Source of the DNA: Fen-1254 sp963769605
GTDB lineage: Bacteria > Bacteroidota > Ignavibacteria > UBA10030
Assembly (NCBI GenBank): GCA_963769605.1
Contig: CAVYML010000009.1
Coordinates: 1,054,001-1,118,000 of the forward strand
Reading direction: 5' to 3'
Length of the DNA: 64,000 nt
Part shown: positions 1-9,411 of the stretch, one piece after another
How the letters are laid out: each line of letters starts with the position of its first letter
Numbering within the stretch: position 1 is the stretch's first letter
Made by a program: the position numbers and the translations under genes
The notes under the pieces: generated by a model
The model's input: the letters and a program-made list of their open reading frames with translations, nothing else
What the model was told of the DNA's origin: nothing
Database searches by the model: none

Positions 1-408
1 CGATTGCGATAAGGCATTTGGTATAGAGAGTGCGAAGACACAACTGTAAAAACATAATCGGAAATGTTCCATCGTAAAGGAAGATATTAAATTTACGCCG
101 CGCATCCAATGCTCTGAATATTAAGAATGCGTTAAGATTTTTTTGTCATCCTGATTATTTTCTATTGGTAAATCAATTTCTGAAGACGTATACTTTAAAA
201 ATATTTGTAAGTGAGTGATTTTCATGTTTGGAAAATGCTTGCATCTCACTAAAGCGATGCACAGGATGAAACCCTCTTGGGGTAGTATCGATGTACTTTC
301 ATCATGGTGGAACCGAATTTTATACAAACTTTGCTTGACCAACAAAGATAAAATCATTAACGTAAAGCATACGAAGCGATCTGTTTTGGCAATACATCGG
401 AGTGTAAA
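1..408. other. No confident gene; possible tail of an upstream gene at 2-49
   Basis: A reading frame open from the window edge ends in TAA at 47-49 and could be the last 15 codons of an upstream gene, but this cannot be verified. The remaining bases hold only short overlapping frames on both strands without a recognisable family or a convincing ribosome-binding site. The stretch just before 409 supplies a GGAG ribosome-binding site for the next gene. Confidence 0.3.
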
Positions 409-623
409 ATGAAGCATCACAACAATACATTATTAATTAAGCTTTTAATTTTTACAGGTTCATCTACTGCACTTATGATGACGAGTTTTGAAGTATTAAA
501 ACAACTTATTCATGCAAATATAACTATCTGGGAATCTCATTTTTTAACAATTGTTTTCACAACGTTTCTATCGGTGTTTTTCACTTATTACGCTTTAAAA
601 AAACATTATTCTCTATTGAGAAT

Positions 624-1965
624 CACTACTGTCCGGTTAAGGAGCAGTAGGATGCTTGTAAGTTCTTTGAAATAAACGAGATATTAGGAAAATAATTTTC
701 ATCGATTTGAATTTCATTGTTCCAAAAATGAGATTAATATCATACGATTGTCTCATTTTTCAGGAACTGTGGCATGAATATTGGAAGAACAGTCTTTGCA
801 CAGATCATCGACTACATCGATGAATATATTTTCAAAACAATCGTCGATAAACATCATGGCAACTCTCGCGTTCGGAACTTTACGTGTTGGGAACAATTCC
901 TTTGTATGTTCTTCGCGCAACTGACCAACAGAGAAAGTTTGCGTGATGTAGAAACTTGTCTGCGCGCTGTTGGACGAAAGCTTTATCATGCCGGAATACG
1001 TTCACGCGTTTCTCGATCAACGCTCGCCGAAGCAAATGAACGTCGTCCGTGGCTGATGTATCATGATCTTGCTCAACATTTAATTCAAGAAGCACGCCAG
1101 TTATATCGTGATGAAAAATTGTTCGCAGAGATCACGACAGCTGTGTATGCATTTGATTCTACAACCATAGATCTCTGCTTAACTCTTTTTCCTTGGGCAC
1201 ATGCAGCCGTTTACAAGAGAACAAATGCAGCGATCAAGGTTCATACGCTGTTCGATGTGCAGCAGAAAATACCCACATTTATTAGGATTTCTGCCGCTAT
1301 GGTGCATGATGTCAACTTTATGGATGCGCTGGCATATGAGCCAGGTGCGTTTTACGTTTTCGATCGAGGATATGTCGACTTCTCTCGTCTCAAGCGCATT
1401 GATACTGAAAAAGCATTCTTTGTTATCCGAGCAAAACGTTCCTTACGATTCACGAGAATCGAATCATTACAAGTTGACAAGACAACAGGAATTATGGTCG
1501 ATCAGAAAATCAAATTAGATGTCTACTACTCCCTTCGCGATTATCCCGATTATTTGCGTCGAATTAAATATTGCGATCAGGAACACGATCAGACCTATGT
1601 TTATCTCACGAATAATTTTGTCTTAAGTGCGTTCACCATTGCTCAGCTTTATCGTGCTCGCTGGGAAATCGAATTATTTTTTAAATGGATCAAGCAACAT
1701 TTGCATATCAAATCATTTTTCGGAACAAGTTCCAATGCGGTGAAAACTCAAATTTGGATTGCCGTCTCCGTCTATGTTCTCGTTGCCATTATGCGTAAAA
1801 AATTAAATGTCGATCTTTCCTTATACACAATCTTACAAATATTGAGTATTTCGTTATTCGAGAAAGTCCCTATGTACCAACTACTTACAGAAAATCAACC
1901 GCACTTATTATCGTCATCAAATTATAACCAATTGAATCTATTCAACTTATAACCGGACACTACTG
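624..1965 (+). mobile_element. IS4-family insertion sequence, complete, 1342 bp
   Basis: The element is bounded by imperfect inverted repeats. The left end reads CACTACTGTCCGGTTA and the right end, reverse-complemented, reads CAGTAGTGTCCGGTTA (14 of 16 match). It is flanked by a perfect 9-bp direct duplication and carries one intact transposase gene. Identical flanks, an open transposase frame and clear ends suggest it could still be mobile. It interrupts the small membrane gene that starts at 409. Confidence 0.92.
774..1952 (+). CDS. IS4-family transposase (DUF4372-type N-terminus)
   Basis: This is a 392-residue DDE transposase of full family length. The N-terminal 75 residues match the DUF4372-type DNA-binding domain (GRTVFAQ...RVRNFTCWEQFLCM). 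The catalytic acids are visible: Asp128 in AFDSTT, Asp197 in VFDRGY, and Glu300 within the family YREK signature (Tyr293, Arg296, Glu300, Lys307). It lies inside the inverted repeats and its stop is 13 bases from the right end. It catalyses cut-and-paste transposition of its element. No frameshift or missing catalytic residue is seen. Confidence 0.95.
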   Translation: MNIGRTVFAQIIDYIDEYIFKTIVDKHHGNSRVRNFTCWEQFLCMFFAQLTNRESLRDVETCLRAVGRKLYHAGIRSRVSRSTLAEANERRPWLMYHDLAQHLIQEARQLYRDEKLFAEITTAVYAFDSTTIDLCLTLFPWAHAAVYKRTNAAIKVHTLFDVQQKIPTFIRISAAMVHDVNFMDALAYEPGAFYVFDRGYVDFSRLKRIDTEKAFFVIRAKRSLRFTRIESLQVDKTTGIMVDQKIKLDVYYSLRDYPDYLRRIKYCDQEHDQTYVYLTNNFVLSAFTIAQLYRARWEIELFFKWIKQHLHIKSFFGTSSNAVKTQIWIAVSVYVLVAIMRKKLNVDLSLYTILQILSISLFEKVPMYQLLTENQPHLLSSSNYNQLNLFNL

Positions 1966-2143
1966 ATTGAGAATATTAAGCGGTTTTATTCCAATATGTT
2001 CATAGTGCAAGAAAATTCGCGATGAAAAAGTGAATTGGGTTTCTTTTGAAGCCTATCTGAACGACCATTCACATGCTCAGTTTACGCATGGAGTCTGTTC
2101 GGAATGTGCAACAAAGGTTTTAAGAATTCCAAATAACCCATAG

Positions 2144-2389
2144 CCAAATCTCACTCGTTATCATTGCGATAGTGATTCTTAAATGTGTAATTTGCAAAGT
2201 TAAGTTATCGCAAGCTGCGGCAGAGACATAAGAAAGAATGCGGCGAGGGACACATTGATCGATGTATTCTCGATGAATGTAAAAAGACACTCAAAGCAAA
2301 TATGAAAGATAAAAGGTAATAAAATGATATGCATTTAAGAAAATCAACAAAAATGACCAGACAACATAAAATTCAACCTGACTATTGCT
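2144..2389. other. Intergenic, nothing recognised
   Basis: About 250 bases between the remnant Cys-tail gene and the CHAD gene. No gene, RNA or clear promoter could be supported. Confidence 0.4.
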
Positions 2390-3354
2390 ATGGCTAAACC
2401 TTGGCAAATTGTCGATCTTAATCCTGACGAACCGCTCAAATTGTCCTTGCGAAGGACGCTTCTTGGGTGGCTGCAGGAAATGCTTTCCTATGAGTCCGAG
2501 ACTATCAGGGGAACCGATCCGGAGGCACTCCACGATATGCGAGTTTCTGCTCGCCGTCTTCGAGCTGCATTAAAAATTCACCGAGAATTCTTCCCGAAGA
2601 AATCGCTACGCCGCTTAATTGAGGAGATAGAAAAACTCATCGATGCATTTGGGCTTGTGCGGGAAATAGATGTTTTTCAGGCGAAATTGAAAGAACTTGC
2701 CAAGGAATTTCCAGAAAAAGACAAAGTTGCTCTGCAGTGGCTTATAGCTCAGCAGCAAATCCTGCGTGAAGTTCAACGCAAGGCCATGAAAGCAGAAATT
2801 CGAAAACTCATGAGCAGTGGCTTTAAACTGCGGTTTGAAGAATTCATTTGGGGATCCTTACGGTGAAAAATCGAATCTCACGTTTAGGGAATAGAACAAC
2901 GCTTCGCAGCAGCGGTCGGGAGATTCTTCCACCTCTCTTAGATTCTTTTTTGGAAAGAGTCAATCCTGTGATTTTAAATGAACGCCAACAGGAACCCCTT
3001 CATGCTCTGCGTTTGCGGGGAAAACGAGTGCGCTATGCCATGGAGATGTATATACCGGCATATGGTTCACAATTTGCGGACTGCCTTGATTCCATCAAAC
3101 AAATCTTGGGTATTTTGGGGCGTATCCATGACCTTGATATAAATCTTCCTGTTCTGAGACAGCATGTTCGGCAAGTTCGTCATTTTAATGGAGGCATGAG
3201 AGAACGGTCACTGAAGATGCCGACGGCTGGTCTCCGAGATCTGATCCAGCGGTTTGAAAAGGAACGGCACGAACTTTTCCTTTCTCTTTGCGAACGATTT
3301 TCACAATGGGAACACGAACAATTGAGACAGCGTTTCGTCCAATCCATTCAGTAG
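2390..3354 (+). pseudogene. CHAD-domain protein, frameshifted
   Basis: Two overlapping frames (2390-2866 and 2839-3354) together encode one CHAD domain of about 320 residues, the usual family length. The first half has the hallmark HDMRVSARRLRAAL motif (residues 48-61). The second half has the matching HALRLRGKRVRYAME motif. CHAD domains are helical bundles rich in conserved His and basic residues. They bind polyphosphate and often accompany polyphosphate enzymes; a Ppx gene lies at 25706. The second frame is open only from 2839, so the one-base shift must lie between 2839 and about 2868. Either the gene is inactivated or a base is wrong in the assembly. Confidence 0.8.
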
Positions 3355-3428
3355 AGGTTGGGTCGCCGCCTTCAGGAACAATCGGAAGTTACATCATTCT
3401 GCAGCTTTCTTTGACTGCTTTGACTTTT

Positions 3429-5345
3429 CTTTAACACTTTGAGAGGGAATAAAAAGTTAAGTTATTATAATCGAGTAAGTTAGCGAGGAGAAAATTATAA
3501 AAGGCGGAAAATGTAGTGCCACAGAAAGAGAGCAAAAAGCTTGATCTATCAGTAGGAAAGGAAGATATTAAAGTGTCCTAAAAAGCAGGAGCTTTAATGT
3601 TTGCACGAGTAAAGGAGTCTGGTAAATATCAATATCTTCAGTTGGTTGAGAATAAACGAGAAGGGAGAAAAATCAAGCAAAGGGTCATGATCACCCTTGG
3701 ACGGTTAGAAGAACTCCAATCAAAAGGAGAGATAGAATCGTTAATCAGATCGCTGTCACGATTTTCAGAAGAGACACTGTTGATCCTTACCGGTAAAAGC
3801 GATATCAAGGCAGGAGCCATAAAGATAGGACCATCGCTCATATTTGAAAGGTTGTGGAAACAAACGGGGATAGGAGAAGTGATCAAGGGATTGTTGAAAA
3901 ACAGACGGTACAAGTTCAGTGTTGAAAGGGCGATATTTATAACGGTGCTTCATCGATTAATGGTTTCGGGTTCGGACCGATATTGCGAGAGATGGCAAAG
4001 AGATTACAGAATAAGCGGTCATGAAAACATTACACTGCATCACTTATACCGGTCAATGGCATTTTTAGGAGAAGCCACAGAGGACAGGGCAACAATCAAG
4101 AGAATATCGCCTATAAGGGTAAAAGACAAAATAGAAGAAGGAATATTTTTTAGTCAAAGAGATTTATTCACTGCCGTGGAGATGGTGTTTTTCGATACAA
4201 CGTCAATATATTTTGAAGGAGCCGGAGGAGAGTCTATCGGTAAACGCGGATACAGCAAGGATAGTCGTCCGGATTTGAATCAAATGATAGTAGGAGTGAT
4301 CATAGACAACAATGGAAGGCCGTTATGCTGTGAGATGTGGCCGGGCAATACGGCAGACGTAAAGACGATCATTCCAATAATGGAAAAAGTAACAAAACGA
4401 TTTGGGATCAATGAATTTTGTATAGTAGCTGATCGTGGAATGATATGCGCGGAGACGTTGGCATTGCTGGAAAGACCTGATTGCAAAATCAAATACATAC
4501 TCGGTGTAAGGATGCGCAGAGTAAAGGAAGTCAAAGAAGAAGTCTTGACAAGAGGCGGTCGGTATAGAGAAGTATATGCCGAGGGCATAAAGATCAAAGA
4601 TCCTTCACCATTGAAAGTAAAAGAAATTATTTATAACAAGACGAGATATATCGTATGTTATAATTCAAGGCAGGCACGCAAAGATGCTTCAGACAGAGAA
4701 GCCATTATCAGTTCATTGGAAGACAAATTGAAACAGGGCACAAAATCAATGATTGGTAACACAGGCTATCAAAGGTATCTGAAAATTGTCAAAGGTAGTG
4801 TAACGATAGATTTAGAAAAAGCAGCCGATGAAGAACGATTCGAACGGGAAGTGGGTGTTAAGGACGAACACAGATTTGACAGCCGAACAAGTAGCATTAA
4901 AGTACAAAGAACTGTGGCAGGTAGAGCAAGTATTCCGGAATATGAAATCTATTCTAATGACCAGACCCATTTTTCATCAGAGAGATGATACGATAACCGG
5001 ACATGTCTTTTGCAGTTTCTTAGCATTGGTATTGTTGAAAGAATTAGAGAGACGACTGGAGATATCGGGTTATGATTTTGAATGGAGAGATATAAAACAG
5101 GATTTAAAAGCATTAAAGGAAATCACAATAGAAGAAAAGGGAAAGAAATTGTTGATAAGGACGGAGTGCCTTGGCAATTGTGGGAATATATTCCGGGCAG
5201 TTGGTGTAGCTTTGCCTCCCACGATCAGAGTAATATAATGCTACGAATGCCAGTCTAATCATTCAAAGAAAATGTAGTGCCAAGACTTTTTTCAATAACT
5301 GTATCTTGTTGTATTACAATGATTTATGTTTTTAAAGTGTTAAAG
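3429..5345 (+). mobile_element. IS1634-like insertion sequence, probable, with frameshifted transposase
   Basis: A transposase pseudogene at 3597-5238 is framed by a perfect 12-bp inverted repeat, CTTTAACACTTT at 3429-3440 and its complement at 5334-5345. That would give an element of 1917 bp, a plausible family size. No target duplication was found outside these repeats. A 15-bp direct repeat, GAAAATGTAGTGCCA, lies just inside both ends (3507-3521 and 5268-5282). The element boundaries are therefore a proposal, not proven. Confidence 0.5.
3597..5238 (+). pseudogene. IS1634-like DDE transposase, frameshifted
   Basis: The first frame (3597-4988) carries the N-terminal domain and two catalytic-type acids (FFDTTSIYFE and IVADRGM). 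The rest, with the Glu motif YKELWQVEQVFRNMKS, is in the +1 frame (4828-5238). The family sequence reads across the junction as DEERF-D-GKWVLRTN. This places one extra A at 4843-4844 (TTCGAACGGG where TTCGACGGG keeps frame). The joined protein would be about 545 residues. The break makes this copy probably inactive. It is only distantly similar to the intact IS1634-like transposase at 20468. Confidence 0.85.
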
Positions 5346-5464
5346 ATGAGTTTGAATTATCCTTGCGGCAGAGATCAAAAGTGATTTAATTGGTTTGTCT
5401 CCGATGAGTCTTACATGACTGTTAACCTGTTATCATTTTTCATCAAGGAAAGGATGAGAACAAA

Positions 5465-5836
5465 ATGCCGGACATAGTTGAAATAAAATGGCTGAGTAAA
5501 CCGGAAGAACACGACTATCCTGCAGCTCTTTCATATTTATCACTGCTTTATCATAGACAGAAAGCTGCCGAACTGACGCAAAAATTGAAACGTACGTCGA
5601 TCGTTGAATTCAAAGCAAAAGATATATTTAGAGCATCAGGATTATCGCTGCTTGGTATCAGCAATTCACATATAGAAAAAGATCATCAAAAGATTAAAGC
5701 GGGGCGCGAGCTTTCCCCTCTCCTTTTGATACGAGATTCAGCTAATGGAAAAGTTGTCATTGCAGATGGATATCACAGGCTGTGCGCTGCTTATTCTTTT
5801 AATGAAGACGCTGTTATTCCCTGTAAAATAGTATAG
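5465..5836 (+). CDS. Small hypothetical protein with a ParB-like C-terminal motif
   Basis: A 123-residue soluble protein preceded by a good AAGGA-type ribosome-binding site. The C-terminal half contains SPLLLIRDS...VIADGYHRLCAAY, which resembles the ParB/Srx-type nucleotide-binding core in which a DGxHR motif binds phosphate. The first 50 residues are helical and contain no known domain. There is no clear operon partner: the IS1634-like element lies upstream and a convergent phosphatase gene follows. The specific function is unknown. Confidence 0.65.
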   Translation: MPDIVEIKWLSKPEEHDYPAALSYLSLLYHRQKAAELTQKLKRTSIVEFKAKDIFRASGLSLLGISNSHIEKDHQKIKAGRELSPLLLIRDSANGKVVIADGYHRLCAAYSFNEDAVIPCKIV

Positions 5837-5906
5837 AGAAGATCCTGATCAAGAAAGATAAAAGAAGAGTTCTATCGCGCTTTTACTCATCCAGTGATTA
5901 CAGTTT

Positions 5907-7613
5907 TTATTTTGTTGTAAGAATATTTTGATAAGCGACGCCGGAGGAAGATACAGGAAGAGGAATATTCAGAAAAAAACATAATGTACCGGAAATGATA
6001 GACGGAGAAACTGGATCGGAGAATGTTCCTTTCCGAAAGGCGGAATAGTAAAATAAAAGCGGCACATGCGTGTCGTATTCATATGCGGTGCCATGAGTCG
6101 TTCCTGTAAGACCGCTCGAAAAAAAGGAACCTTCCATCGGAACGAGCATGACGCCGCCGCTTAATTCTTTGTTAAATCCATTTTCTGCCCGGTGCAAAAT
6201 CGGGTCATTCGATCCGCCGGATGCTTGAGATCGTTCAATTTGTGTGCGTGTAAAATAGCGGCAGACAAACTTTTCTTTTAAGCATGCTTCTCCCACCGCA
6301 ACTTCAAATGAATCTGAATCGAATCCGTGAGCGCTTATACCCTTGTAATCAAGATATGTATAATCGTTGGAAAGGGCCAAAAGAAGATTGTCGGCTCCTT
6401 CGTTATAGTCGAATTTTTGCCCGATGCGAACCTTAATATCTACCAAAACATCCTTGCTGTTGATTCTTCCTGCTGTGCCTGACGGCATTTTTTCCGGCAG
6501 CGGGCAAACGCCATGGTCTGCCGTTAAAACAATAATTGTATTTTTTAAACCGACGGTCGAATCAACGAACGAAAATAACCGGGCAAAATGCCGATCTAAA
6601 CGCACGACCATATCTTCAATTTCATAACTATCGGGGCCGAAAATATGCCCGCAATAATCGAGCGAGGAAAAGCTGACAGAGAGCACATCGACAGGGTCGC
6701 GCTGCCCGAGCCGTTCTCCGATGATTGCAGCTTCGGTAAACTGAACCGTCAGATCGTCTCCAAAAGTTGTCGGGAGAACGGCATCGAACCGCCGGAATGC
6801 CGATGTTCGTAAAATATTCAGATCATTTAAATCCTCAATCCTATGCGGAAAAAAGCGTGTTGTTTCGCCGGCAATCGTTCCTTCACCTGCGGCGTCATCA
6901 ATACCTTGACGCACATAAGCAGAATCCGGAAGTAATTTTACCCATTGTTTATTCAAGTATGACTCCGGAAGATGCCGGTCGTTAAAAGCAGATACCCATG
7001 AAGGAAGCCGTTTGAAATAATAACTGCTGGAAATCCATTTCCCCGATTGCGGGTCAAACCAAAAAGCGCCGTTTGCATGTTTTCCTGCTGGTAGGATTGC
7101 GCCGCGGTCCTTAATTGCGATTCCTACAACTTTAGATTCGGGCGATATGGTTTTTAATTGATCGCCGACTGACGTTCCGTCAAAATTTTTCGGCGACATT
7201 CTTCCTGTTGTTTCCAGTGAATCTATTCCGACTGAAAAAACAGAGGAATCTTCTACGCAGTATAAGGTTCTTCCCTTTGCCGCACTGTACCATTCGTTGG
7301 AAATAATGCCGCTTTTACCCGGATAAATTCCGGAAAGGATGAACGAATGTCCCGGAGCCGTATTTGTGGGTGTATATTCATACCGGCAATCGGTGAATCG
7401 GGTTCCTTTTTCGATGAGAAAACGAAAACCTTTTTCAGACAGAAGATCGCGGAATCGATCGAGATAATCAGCGCGCATTTGATCGACAACAATGACAAGA
7501 ACAAGTTTTGGCTTTTGTATTCTTGGATCATTACTGCACGACTGTCCTGAAGAGACGGAAAAAAGGGATAATTCGAGAAGAATAAAAGTAACGATCGTTT
7601 TTATGTTCGGCAT
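5907..7613 (-). CDS. Secreted alkaline phosphatase-superfamily phosphatase, PafA-like
   Basis: A 568-residue protein with an N-terminal signal sequence (residues 1-23), so it acts in the periplasm or outer envelope. It belongs to the type I phosphodiesterase/PafA branch of the alkaline phosphatase superfamily. The metal-binding VVDQMRADYL (42-51) and the nucleophile motif TPTNTAPGH (Thr85) are present. Later metal-ligand segments are SSLDYCGHIFG, LTADHGV and TTHGTAYEYDTHVP. PafA enzymes hydrolyse a broad range of phosphomonoesters and release phosphate. The remains of a second phosphatase gene lie directly upstream on the same strand, so this was probably a phosphate-scavenging locus. Confidence 0.88.
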   Translation of the reverse strand: MPNIKTIVTFILLELSLFSVSSGQSCSNDPRIQKPKLVLVIVVDQMRADYLDRFRDLLSEKGFRFLIEKGTRFTDCRYEYTPTNTAPGHSFILSGIYPGKSGIISNEWYSAAKGRTLYCVEDSSVFSVGIDSLETTGRMSPKNFDGTSVGDQLKTISPESKVVGIAIKDRGAILPAGKHANGAFWFDPQSGKWISSSYYFKRLPSWVSAFNDRHLPESYLNKQWVKLLPDSAYVRQGIDDAAGEGTIAGETTRFFPHRIEDLNDLNILRTSAFRRFDAVLPTTFGDDLTVQFTEAAIIGERLGQRDPVDVLSVSFSSLDYCGHIFGPDSYEIEDMVVRLDRHFARLFSFVDSTVGLKNTIIVLTADHGVCPLPEKMPSGTAGRINSKDVLVDIKVRIGQKFDYNEGADNLLLALSNDYTYLDYKGISAHGFDSDSFEVAVGEACLKEKFVCRYFTRTQIERSQASGGSNDPILHRAENGFNKELSGGVMLVPMEGSFFSSGLTGTTHGTAYEYDTHVPLLFYYSAFRKGTFSDPVSPSIISGTLCFFLNIPLPVSSSGVAYQNILTTK

Positions 7614-7617
7614 TGAA

Positions 7618-8060
7618 TTATTTGTGAATTTTATACGAATAGAGATGCAATCCTTTTTCGTTCATAGAGCTGAATTTCATTGTGCTTTGAGTCATTGAAA
7701 CCACACCAAATCCAAGAGACGTGGACGAGAACTCATGAATTGCAAAGAGATGTAGCGAATCCGTCCTGGAATAAGATACGAATTCCCGCGGAACCAACTT
7801 TTCGTCCACGTTTCAAGAGAGGCTTTGCCGAACTTTGTGAACGAGGTTTTTCCTGCAGGCCGTGTCTCAGAACCGCCGCCGCAGCCAAAATATTCAATCG
7901 TCGAATGTTCCAGATGTGAATGCTGTGAGTCCTGATCATGACCGGAGAAACAAGCATCGACGTGATTCTTCTTCACCATTCTTTCCTTTGCAAATAGACT
8001 CTGTGTCTAAGCAGGTCGTCGATTGTGTATAGTAATAGAGACGACCGGTGACTCTCATTC
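7618..8060 (-). pseudogene. Remnant of a purple-acid-phosphatase-like metallophosphoesterase
   Basis: The minus strand holds pieces of a calcineurin-like phosphoesterase in different frames. One frame (7692-7979) reads KNHVDACFSGHDQDSQH...GGGSETRPAGKTSFTKFG. This matches the C-terminal metal-binding and loop region of tartrate-resistant acid phosphatases, where GHDHDLQH is usual; the second His is Gln here. A second frame (7618-7809) supplies the expected end, TSLGFGVVSMT...NEKGLHLYSYKI. Upstream to about 8060 a further frame gives YTIDD, but the N-terminal two thirds of the enzyme are missing. At least one frameshift and a large deletion make this non-functional. Confidence 0.65.
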
Positions 8061-8421
8061 CAAAATGTTTCAATATATGATTCAATTTTTCAATGGTAAA
8101 ATATTTTGTGTTATCAAATCATCACCATACTGTTATGGAAGAAGTTGAATGGATGGAGCTCAGGATGAAAGAAGACGAGAATCTTGAAAGAGTTATCGAA
8201 CAAGCTGAACGTTGACAGCCGATCGTGTTCGGATTCGGCAGCCAAGAACCGGCTTTCCCAACATACTTAGACTTCCATTGAGAGTTGCAGCATAAATTGA
8301 AAATTACATACAATTCAACTTCACAATTCCTTTACATCTCCATAATGCCTTCCTAATCATTGCATGATGTATAATAATTACCTTTCAATCGAAAGTTCAA
8401 TTTTCTCAACAAGGAAACACA
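8061..8421. other. Intergenic, nothing recognised
   Basis: About 360 bases upstream of the ulosonic-sugar operon. It contains only a short plus-strand frame of about 28 codons at 8131 without a recognisable family. It should hold the operon promoter, but no site could be pinpointed. Confidence 0.35.
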
Positions 8422-9411
8422 TTGACCATTCTTCCGCAATTCAATCTCTCTTTTATCCATTATAATTGGATGCTGCTCTTGCTGCCGCTTCCTTTTTATA
8501 TTGGCATGCTGTTGGATGCTCTTGCATGGAAATCTATGCTTTCTTCTGTATCGAAGGTCGGCGTTTTTTCCCTCTACGGCGCACAAGTAAGCGCTGAAGC
8601 TGTTCTTCTGTCTGTCCCCGGCGGCTTTGCGTTGAGCGATCCGATTAAACTGTACATTCTCAAACATCGTTTTCAAATTCCGCCTTTGAAAGCAATAGGA
8701 AGCCTTGTTACGCGGTATTGGCTCCTGGGAATCACACAATTCCTGTATATCTGTACTGCTTGCCTGCTTGGATTCTTTGCCACACAATATCAATTGCCGG
8801 CATCCACTCTTCAGTATGGACCGCTGTTCATCGCCGTCGTTCTGCTCGTCTGTGTCAGCGTTCTTTTAGGTTTGATAATCCGGAGTCTCATGCACGGTAC
8901 GTTAGCCTGCCGAGTTTGGAAAATGCTTTACGCCGTAAAAATCCGGTCACTGAGAGTGCGATTGAACAATGCACTTGGTACGTTTAGAGAAGCAGACCGC
9001 TGCTTTGCCGCATTAGGCAAGAGAAACGCATTGAACATCCTCTCTGCTGCATTGTTCTATATTCTCGTGTGGACAATGGATGTGTGGGAGACAATTCTTG
9101 TCGCTCGTGCAACAGGAATCCATATTTCCTTTATCTCCACTCTTTTCGTTGAAGCAATACTTTCGGCTGTCCGTCTCGGCATGTTCTTCCTTCCCGGCGG
9201 TATAGGAGTCAAAGAGATCGGATATTTTGCTCTCTTCTCATCTTTCCACCTTCCCGTCTCTGCCGTCCAAATAGGCGCTTTTGTCGTCATCAAGCGCCTC
9301 GTTTCAATCCTCTGCATCATGATCGGCTATTTCGTCCTTATAATACAAGGATTAGGGCCGGTATGGAAACGTGCATCGATTGTTTATCAGACTATGAAGG
9401 AAGGTTCGTGA
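8422..9411 (+). CDS. Flippase-like integral membrane protein (LPG synthase TM / UPF0104 family)
   Basis: A 329-residue inner-membrane protein with about eight hydrophobic segments. It matches the lysylphosphatidylglycerol-synthase transmembrane family, with the conserved FFLPGGIGVKEIGYFALF segment near residues 253-270 and SVPGGFALSDPIKL near 65-78. Members are thought to move or synthesise lipid-linked products. A paralogue with the same layout lies at 22512-23528. The start is a TTG preceded by AAGGA. It overlaps the next gene by 4 bases (GTGA), making it the first gene of the nine-gene sugar operon. A role in exporting or translocating the product is inferred from context. Confidence 0.75.
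   Translation: MTILPQFNLSFIHYNWMLLLLPLPFYIGMLLDALAWKSMLSSVSKVGVFSLYGAQVSAEAVLLSVPGGFALSDPIKLYILKHRFQIPPLKAIGSLVTRYWLLGITQFLYICTACLLGFFATQYQLPASTLQYGPLFIAVVLLVCVSVLLGLIIRSLMHGTLACRVWKMLYAVKIRSLRVRLNNALGTFREADRCFAALGKRNALNILSAALFYILVWTMDVWETILVARATGIHISFISTLFVEAILSAVRLGMFFLPGGIGVKEIGYFALFSSFHLPVSAVQIGAFVVIKRLVSILCIMIGYFVLIIQGLGPVWKRASIVYQTMKEGS

Larger units (their letters stand above)
615..1974. repeat. 9-bp target-site duplication (ATTGAGAAT) flanking the IS4 element
   Basis: ATTGAGAAT is present at 615-623, directly before the left inverted repeat, and again at 1966-1974, directly after the right inverted repeat. The copies are identical, which fixes both ends of the element and suggests a fairly recent insertion. 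Confidence 0.9.
409..2143 (+). pseudogene. Small two-helix membrane protein with Cys-rich CKKIRD tail, split by an IS4 element and an amber codon
   Basis: The first 71 codons (409-623) encode a short protein with two predicted membrane segments (about residues 9-29 and 43-62). The frame is cut by the IS4-family element at 624-1965. Removing the element and one 9-bp duplication joins 623 to 1975 in frame, and the two parts total exactly 128 codons. The joined 3' part encodes a tail of the form GFIPICS-stop-CKKIRDEK...HGVCSEC. This is the same tail that ends the two large propeller receptors at 37283 and 45030. A TAG at 2003-2005 lies inside the first CxxC motif, so the gene carries a nonsense codon as well as the insertion. 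A tryptophan TGG or serine TCG is a plausible ancestor. The start at 409 has a GGAG ribosome-binding site. The function of the tail is unknown; it looks like a four-Cys metal-binding module. Confidence 0.75.

Noticed and set aside
121..420. 99-codon minus-strand frame at the left edge
   Set aside because: It overlaps the ribosome-binding site and start of the supported plus-strand gene at 409 and has no protein-like features.
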